Assembly: GCA_949987705.1 (NCBI GenBank)
Contig: OX465282.1
Coordinates: forward strand, 69,065,922 to 69,129,921
Source of the DNA: Thereva unica
Taxonomy: Eukaryota > Arthropoda > Insecta > Diptera > Therevidae
Direction of reading: 5' to 3'
DNA: 64,000 nt
Position numbers and translations under genes: made by a program. Within the stretch, counting starts at the first letter, position 1. Each line of letters opens with the position of its first letter. Below, in pieces: positions 58,918 through 64,000 of the stretch. The notes under the pieces were generated by a model. The model was not told where the DNA came from, did not search any database, and saw nothing but the letters and a program-made list of their open reading frames with translations.

Positions 58918-60113
58918 ATAACATCTTGGATATTACTGAAGACACAAGCCATGATAATAGCATAACAAAAATTGACTACCACACTTACTCATCGTTCGCC
59001 TCTTCATTTAAAAACAGTGATGAAACCCGCATTCCAGTGCAAAACCAAGACCTGTATATCCTCCCAGCTGAAAGTTTCATATACATTGAGGGAACAGTAA
59101 CTAAACCTGATGGAACAATATCCAGCACTGCAGAGCTAGTAAATAATGCTGTAGCGTTTCTCTTTGAGGAAATTCGCTATGAAATCAATGGTGTAGAAAT
59201 TGATAGAACTCGAAATCTTGGAATAGCAACAACACTAAAAAATTACATATCATTAAACCAAAATGAGAGCCGCATGTTATACAACGCTAGTTGGTCGCCG
59301 GATAAATCAATTACATCCCCCCATGGATTCTTCAATTTCTGCATCCCTCTAAAAACATTGCTGGGCTTTGCTGAAGATTACAAGAAAATTATCGCCAACG
59401 CTAAACATGAACTCATATTAATACGAAGCAGGATGGATGAAGATGCGGTCATATCACCGACAGATGATGTAAACATCTCAATTTCGAAACTTCAGTGGCG
59501 CATTCCCCATATTAATGTTGCCGATCATGAGAAAATTGCTTTATATAAAATCATTGAAAGCGGCCGTGAAATACAAATGCCATTCAGGAGCTGGGACATA
59601 TACGAGTACCCCACGCTACCAGCAACGACTCATCACACGTGGTCTGTCAAAACGTCATCGCAGATGGAAAAGCCCCGATATGTCATACTAGCTCTCCAAA
59701 CAAATCGTAAAAATGATAAAACAAAGGATGTCAGTAAGTTTGGCCACTGCAAGCTGACAGATGTTAAAGTGCACTTGAATTCGGAATCATACCCATATGA
59801 TGACCTGAACTTGAAATTTGATGCTCATAAATACGCTCTCCTATATGATATGTATATAAAATTCCAAACTTCATACTATGGACGTCAGTTGCAGCCACTA
59901 CTCTCAAGGGAAGAGTTTATGCGTGATGCTCCGATCGTAGTCATTGATTGCTCTCGGCAAAACGAAACCATCAAAACAGGCCCTGTGGATATAAGGTTGG
60001 AATTCAAAACATCAGAAAACGTTCCCACTAACACAACAGCATACTGTTTATTGCTACATGATCGAATAGTGGAATATACACCTCTAACCAACGAAGTCAG
60101 GAAAATTGCTTGA
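58914..60113 (+). CDS. MCP: Major capsid protein (double jelly roll)
   Basis: 399 codons. It contains AESFIYIEGTVTKPDGT, AFLFEEIRYEINGVEIDRTR, NYISLNQNESRMLY, RSWDIYEYPTLPATTHHTWS and a late VDIRLEFKTSENVPTNTTAY. This pattern (FEEIRYEINGVEID...R.lG and ....F.....S..YYG) is the Polinton/virophage-type double-jelly-roll capsid, which forms the icosahedral shell. No lesion is seen, unlike copy 1 with its one-base deletion. The start is the ATG at 58914. The equivalent Met is absent from copy 1, where it is replaced by the polymerase fusion. It is the last gene before the unassigned protein, whose ATG is one base after the capsid stop. Confidence 0.92.
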   Translation: MNNILDITEDTSHDNSITKIDYHTYSSFASSFKNSDETRIPVQNQDLYILPAESFIYIEGTVTKPDGTISSTAELVNNAVAFLFEEIRYEINGVEIDRTRNLGIATTLKNYISLNQNESRMLYNASWSPDKSITSPHGFFNFCIPLKTLLGFAEDYKKIIANAKHELILIRSRMDEDAVISPTDDVNISISKLQWRIPHINVADHEKIALYKIIESGREIQMPFRSWDIYEYPTLPATTHHTWSVKTSSQMEKPRYVILALQTNRKNDKTKDVSKFGHCKLTDVKVHLNSESYPYDDLNLKFDAHKYALLYDMYIKFQTSYYGRQLQPLLSREEFMRDAPIVVIDCSRQNETIKTGPVDIRLEFKTSENVPTNTTAYCLLLHDRIVEYTPLTNEVRKIA

Positions 60114-60114
60114 A

Positions 60115-60591
60115 ATGGATGCCATTATCATCGACATTCAAGGATTCAAATTACAAAACAATCAATTTATTTTCAAAGAACTGGCCATATTAAATTGTGA
60201 AAATCAAGTGCAGCACTACATATTCCAACCACCATTTGCACATAAACAACTAACTCGATCTGAAAAGAAGCAAATTGAATGGCTCAGACGCAATCATCAT
60301 GGATTCAGATGGGGTGATGGATACATTCCCTACCGCACACTATATTCAGTCGGAGATCTGCTGCATGATAAAATAATCTATGTTAAAGGAGCTAAAAAGA
60401 AACAATGGATTCAGGAATTATTTGGAGAGGAGCTAACCATATATGATGTAGAAGAGGAGGGATGCCCCAAACTATCAACAACAACAACAACAACAAATGG
60501 CTTCTTATCCTGCATAATACACGAAGGCCGATGTGCTCTGAAAAATGTTTTTGTAATAAGGGATTTTTTAAATAAAACAGATTTTTTATAA
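60115..60591 (+). CDS. Unassigned conserved Polinton protein
   Basis: 158 codons from the ATG at 60115, one base after the capsid stop. It starts MDAIIIDIQGFKLQNNQFIF, KELAILNC, continues with IFQPPFAHKQLTRSEKKQIE and WLRRNHHGFRWGDGY, and then KIIYVKGAKKKQWIQELFGE. A short Thr run (ACA repeat) precedes CIIHEGRCALKNVF. D-x-Q-G-F followed by K-E-x-A resembles the first motif of RNase H-like exonuclease folds, but the remaining acidic residues are not clear. I recall similar sequences in insect Polintons without known function. The copy 1 version is cut by the insertion of copy 2. Confidence 0.75.
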   Translation: MDAIIIDIQGFKLQNNQFIFKELAILNCENQVQHYIFQPPFAHKQLTRSEKKQIEWLRRNHHGFRWGDGYIPYRTLYSVGDLLHDKIIYVKGAKKKQWIQELFGEELTIYDVEEEGCPKLSTTTTTTNGFLSCIIHEGRCALKNVFVIRDFLNKTDFL

Positions 60592-60646
60592 AAAGTTATA
60601 ATTATTCTTTTATTCATACTATTTACATATTGCACTTGTGTGAGTT

Positions 60647-63600
60647 TTATTCTACATCCATGTCTTCTTGCTGCTGCTGCTGCTGCACTGAAAAATGTCC
60701 CCATGGTAGAGTGTCGATCCCGTTGTCCATAATGCAGCGTTTATCATCCTGTGGGTTTAAAGCGATCTTTGCTTGGTTTAAAGTGTACACTTTATGACTA
60801 TATGAACGAATGCTTTTTTGCTCAGCTATCTTGCTTTTTGAATTTTGCAAACATTCAATATAGTCGCTAATCTGCAAAGTTTTCGCCACAACGTTCTTCT
60901 TTACCCCTTTTGCTTTCTTCACTTCATCAACACCATCTATTTCAAGGGAGTACATTTTAGACCTTAAGCCTACAAACAATGTCATTATTCGGCCATTTAA
61001 TTCATCTTTCATCAATCCAGGAACTTTTTTATTTGCTTGCGGCATATTAAACTGGTTGGTCATAGGATAATCACTAGTATCAAATTTATCTATGTTTTTC
61101 TTCATAATATTGTATATGTCAACATTTTTTATTTCATATACTAATGAATCCGTATCCATGTACATTATTTTGCATTTATCAGCATCCAACTCTTTTAGCA
61201 TAAAGTCATAATGGAATTCGTACAGTGCTATTTTAGAAATATCGAGAATCGCCATACCAATGTATAATGGTTTATCGAATTTAACAACCAGCTTTCGTAA
61301 TTCAACTGCTACTAAATTTTCATTGAAAATTGCGCGACTATGGAAATTCGGTGCTGCTATGAGGTTTCTAGCGCCATACCGCCCCTCCCACTTTGTACAT
61401 AGTTTTATGTTTGAATATTTTCGCACATTTTCCATAGTTTTTCCGAAAACAGCATTAATTATTTTCTTATATTGGTTCTTCTCGTAGGCATTTTTGGCTT
61501 GTTTCCTTTTATCTGTATTTAAGTCCACATATGGTTTAAGCCATGGTGATTGATCGAACTGCAGAATGCGATGAATTTTCTTGAGTATTAGTCCATGTGA
61601 TAAACATTGTTTTAGGTTGCGGTAATGTATAACATATTTTTCTTTGGTGTGTAAAGTGGTTAAAAGTTTGCCTTGTTTTGATCCTGGTGGTGCTGAATGA
61701 GTGGGACAAAATGGAAAATCTTTATGCAAATTATGCAGCTCCTGCGGGTATTCAAGATCTACCTCCAACATATAGCCGATCGGTGAATTATCATCAACAC
61801 TCATAACATCAACATTATCAATCCATTTAAAGTTTCCGGTTGGAAGTGATTGCGACATGGCCCATCCATATAAATTATTCACGTCATAGTACATCAGATA
61901 TTTAGTTTCTTCATCCGGTTTAAAGTTTTTCATATATTTATTGTTGGCTTCACTATATCTGCAGCAGCATTGGCTAATTCCACCTCGGCAAGATTTTTCA
62001 ATAAATAAAAGAATGTCAACATCCATAATCCTTTCTAGGCGCACTCCCGTGTAATACAGCATCGCTGCCCATGTATATCCAGGCAGTGTGAAGACGTGTG
62101 CAGGGTCAAGTTTGTAAGTCCCCAGTCCCATAGCTCTAAAATTTGTAAAAATATCCGCCAGCAGAAGAACATCTGTTTTTAAATACAAATCTGAATACTC
62201 TCCCAGGCTTTTAATGTTAAATTTTTCCCACACTTTTTGCGCATGTTCATAATCTTTTTCAGTTATCGGCTCATCAATCATTTTATTATAAAAATGCTCC
62301 ACGCTAGGTAAACTATTACACTCCAATTTATCCCAGCCATCGATGAAGTCATATGGAAAAACTCCTTTGCGCGTGAGAAGGTTGAAGCTTTCATCATCCA
62401 GGTCTTGCCATTGAGCTTTTGTTATTTTTAATTTTTCCTTAGGCAGCAGTCCGGCTAGTTTATCCAAAGATTCATCCATAAATCTATAAGAGTCGATGAA
62501 TCTCAGCTTGATGGAGCTATTTTCAATGTGTTTGGTAAATGAAATGTACCGCTCTTTGTTCAACGGTAAAAGATCCACTTTTCCTGGTATGGTTAGTGCT
62601 ACATCCTTGATTATGAAATGCGCATCATATCCTGATAAATTGTGGAAAATGACTGGGATGTTGCGGCAATCATTATAATTGATGTTGCAGCTGTTGTGTG
62701 CTGGTCCACGATATTTGCCTGTGAGGTGGCAATGATCCCTCACTCTGGTTTCACCAAGCGCAAAGGGTTTCTCGCATATATGGCAGCATGGTTGGTTTAA
62801 TTGAATGCACTTTTCCTGCGCTGATAACGGTGCTAGTGGTTTTATATCCTTTATTTGCTCTTCGGCTATATTTGCGATCTCCTGCAGCTGCAATGTAAAC
62901 CACTGAAGACACGTTTTTCCACGATTTGATCGGTAAAATGATAAAGAGTCATCGTAGTAGCAGTGAAAATATAATCCAATACTATGAACTTCATGTTCTT
63001 GAATTTTCCTTGTCTTATCACCATTACTACCACCATCGGTAACAGGTATCAATATTGACTCCAAATCTGCATATACTGTAAATGGCACTGGATTCTTGTA
63101 ATTATAATTTTTAAAAGTGATAAATTTCTCCTTATGAAAAGCAACTTTACAGTCATTCACCTTTTCACACTCAGACACGTGTGTTGCGAGCTTTTCTTCA
63201 GTATTAAAATAAAATAAACATCTATCACAGATATATTTTTTGTGTTCCTTTTTAGACGTCTGCCTGCTCACCAAACGTGATAAGTCTTTAATCCAGCAGA
63301 AATGATAAACAATATCACTATCACCGTCACTATCATCACCATCCTCACTGCAGTCATAATCTGACTTTATCATTAGCAGATTGATATGTTTATCCAATTT
63401 ATTCTTCGTTAAGTAAGCTGGAACAGTCGTGTATTCGCTCATCTTTTCCTTTTCCAGTATGAAAACATTAATTGATAATCCGTTGTTTTCTTCGAATGTT
63501 TTTATTTGGTTTAGTGTAACTGGAAAAGTAATCCCGCTCAAGTTTAGCACATTGTTGTAGTGCGGGTACTTTGATGTTCTATATGCGTGATCCCTATACT

Positions 63601-64000
63601 CTACTGGATACAAAGCAGAGACCACTGCCCACGCAAAGCATGCATTATCATTATTCCTCACATTTACGCATGCCTGTTTTGCTGCGATGCTTTGTGGCAA
63701 TTTTATATAGGATGATCCTCTTAATGGTTCGTATTTGTTTATATTCACCATTAAGTTCACTATGGTATGTAAAGCCCAACCGCTATCCTTCTCTTGGAAC
63801 TCCTCAACCTGGGTCAATAGATCATCCTGCACGTTTTTCAAAAACCACTGTTCCAGATCATCGGAGCTCCCAATGGGCATAGTTTTGGTGTGAAAGTATT
63901 TTATGTCGCTTATAACATCACCATCATTGACACCATGCTTAACATACTCGCAGCTTAAAGTCGTTGATGTCTTGATGAAATTATGCTTCTTTAAAATGTT
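60647..64000 (-). CDS. POLB: Protein-primed family B DNA polymerase, 5' end outside the window
   Basis: 1,117 codons are visible and the frame is open to the edge. Copy 1 shows the missing N-terminal ~150 residues. The exonuclease motifs are YADLES (about 63064), SGYDAHF (about 62625) and YLKTDVLLL (about 62175). A Cys/His unit, CCHICEKPF...RDHCHLTGKYRGPAHNSC, lies near 62700-62790, like an endonuclease VII-type zinc site. The polymerase motifs are DVNNLYGWAMSQ (A, about 61888), KKIINAVFGKTMENVRKY (B, about 61450) and YMDTDSLVYE (C, about 61155). This is the DNA_pol_B_2 protein-primed group. It would copy the linear element from its ends. The C-terminus is a glutamine repeat (QQQQQQEDMDVE). 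It converges with the unassigned gene at 60591. Confidence 0.95.
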   Translation of the reverse strand, partial: NILKKHNFIKTSTTLSCEYVKHGVNDGDVISDIKYFHTKTMPIGSSDDLEQWFLKNVQDDLLTQVEEFQEKDSGWALHTIVNLMVNINKYEPLRGSSYIKLPQSIAAKQACVNVRNNDNACFAWAVVSALYPVEYRDHAYRTSKYPHYNNVLNLSGITFPVTLNQIKTFEENNGLSINVFILEKEKMSEYTTVPAYLTKNKLDKHINLLMIKSDYDCSEDGDDSDGDSDIVYHFCWIKDLSRLVSRQTSKKEHKKYICDRCLFYFNTEEKLATHVSECEKVNDCKVAFHKEKFITFKNYNYKNPVPFTVYADLESILIPVTDGGSNGDKTRKIQEHEVHSIGLYFHCYYDDSLSFYRSNRGKTCLQWFTLQLQEIANIAEEQIKDIKPLAPLSAQEKCIQLNQPCCHICEKPFALGETRVRDHCHLTGKYRGPAHNSCNINYNDCRNIPVIFHNLSGYDAHFIIKDVALTIPGKVDLLPLNKERYISFTKHIENSSIKLRFIDSYRFMDESLDKLAGLLPKEKLKITKAQWQDLDDESFNLLTRKGVFPYDFIDGWDKLECNSLPSVEHFYNKMIDEPITEKDYEHAQKVWEKFNIKSLGEYSDLYLKTDVLLLADIFTNFRAMGLGTYKLDPAHVFTLPGYTWAAMLYYTGVRLERIMDVDILLFIEKSCRGGISQCCCRYSEANNKYMKNFKPDEETKYLMYYDVNNLYGWAMSQSLPTGNFKWIDNVDVMSVDDNSPIGYMLEVDLEYPQELHNLHKDFPFCPTHSAPPGSKQGKLLTTLHTKEKYVIHYRNLKQCLSHGLILKKIHRILQFDQSPWLKPYVDLNTDKRKQAKNAYEKNQYKKIINAVFGKTMENVRKYSNIKLCTKWEGRYGARNLIAAPNFHSRAIFNENLVAVELRKLVVKFDKPLYIGMAILDISKIALYEFHYDFMLKELDADKCKIMYMDTDSLVYEIKNVDIYNIMKKNIDKFDTSDYPMTNQFNMPQANKKVPGLMKDELNGRIMTLFVGLRSKMYSLEIDGVDEVKKAKGVKKNVVAKTLQISDYIECLQNSKSKIAEQKSIRSYSHKVYTLNQAKIALNPQDDKRCIMDNGIDTLPWGHFSVQQQQQQEDMDVE

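Larger units (their letters stand above)
51456..64000. mobile_element. Polinton (Maverick) copy 2, left end to polymerase; right end outside the window
   Basis: The left terminus AGTAGTAGAGCTAGG matches the copy 1 terminus and interrupts a copy 1 gene. Polintons conventionally start with AG. The gene order is INT(-), fibre(-), DUF8207-type(-), satellite, ATPase(-), phospholipase-like(+), protease(+), minor capsid(+), major capsid(+), unassigned(+), PolB(-). All frames that can be checked are open. This is a full virus-like gene set and may be an intact, recently active element. Its right terminal inverted repeat and 6-bp target duplication lie beyond 64000. Confidence 0.92.

Overview
This window is eukaryotic, AT-rich repeat DNA, most likely from an insect. 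The evidence is its transposon community: APE-type LINEs, a Ty3/gypsy element with a tRNA-Ser-like primer site, PIF/Harbinger elements with spliceosomal introns, Helitrons, and insect-type Polintons (Mavericks). I recognise no host gene, rRNA, functional tRNA or CRISPR array. Nearly everything can be assigned to mobile elements, many inserted inside one another.

Layout. 1-775 is a ~120-bp satellite. 937-1603 is a broken copia-type gag. 2854-4425 is a decayed PIF/Harbinger element. 5740-7735 holds two LINE 3' fragments. 7736-8735 is an interspersed element with 145-bp tandem repeats, and a palindromic MITE lies at 9067-9371. 9386-24954 is a Ty3/gypsy element (LTRs, PBS, gag, frameshifted pol, PPT, 4-bp target duplication GAGT). 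Its 3' LTR is split by a Helitron (19467-24895) that itself contains a LINE with an intact 944-codon ORF2. 25198-26767 is a Helentron-like Pif1/endonuclease remnant. 26948-32840 is a second LINE copy on the minus strand, split by a PIF/Harbinger transposon (28270-31322) with both genes open. Its 3' end appears to be the fragment at 6234-7735, so a ~19-kb block seems to sit inside that LINE. 32948-34372 and 39215-41343 are long foldback elements. 34613-35340 holds a duplicated tRNA-like unit. 35602-39184 is a DNA transposon with ~620-bp near-identical terminal inverted repeats and a DDE transposase carrying a SWIM zinc finger.

41930-64000 is Polinton territory. Copy 1 (41930-51455) is scrambled: it has no integrase, a truncated ATPase, a DNA polymerase N-terminus fused in frame to the major capsid protein, and a capsid frameshift. 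Copy 2 (51456 to beyond the window) starts with AGTAGTAG and a large hairpin, and interrupts a copy 1 gene, so it looks like a Polinton inserted into a Polinton. In order it carries integrase, a collagen/fibre-like protein, a DUF8207-type protein, a 21-bp satellite, packaging ATPase, phospholipase-A2-like/lytic protein, adenain-type protease, minor capsid, major capsid, an unassigned protein, and protein-primed family B DNA polymerase. Integrase and polymerase would serve integration and replication. ATPase, protease and the two capsid proteins form a virion morphogenesis set.

The most interesting observations are in copy 2. They are a slippery A AAA AAC heptamer at the end of the phospholipase gene that would fuse it to the protease, compact TATA/initiator promoters before most transcription units (one a divergent pair), the terminal hairpin, the fibre-like gene, and a satellite that is stop-free over long stretches of several frames on both strands.
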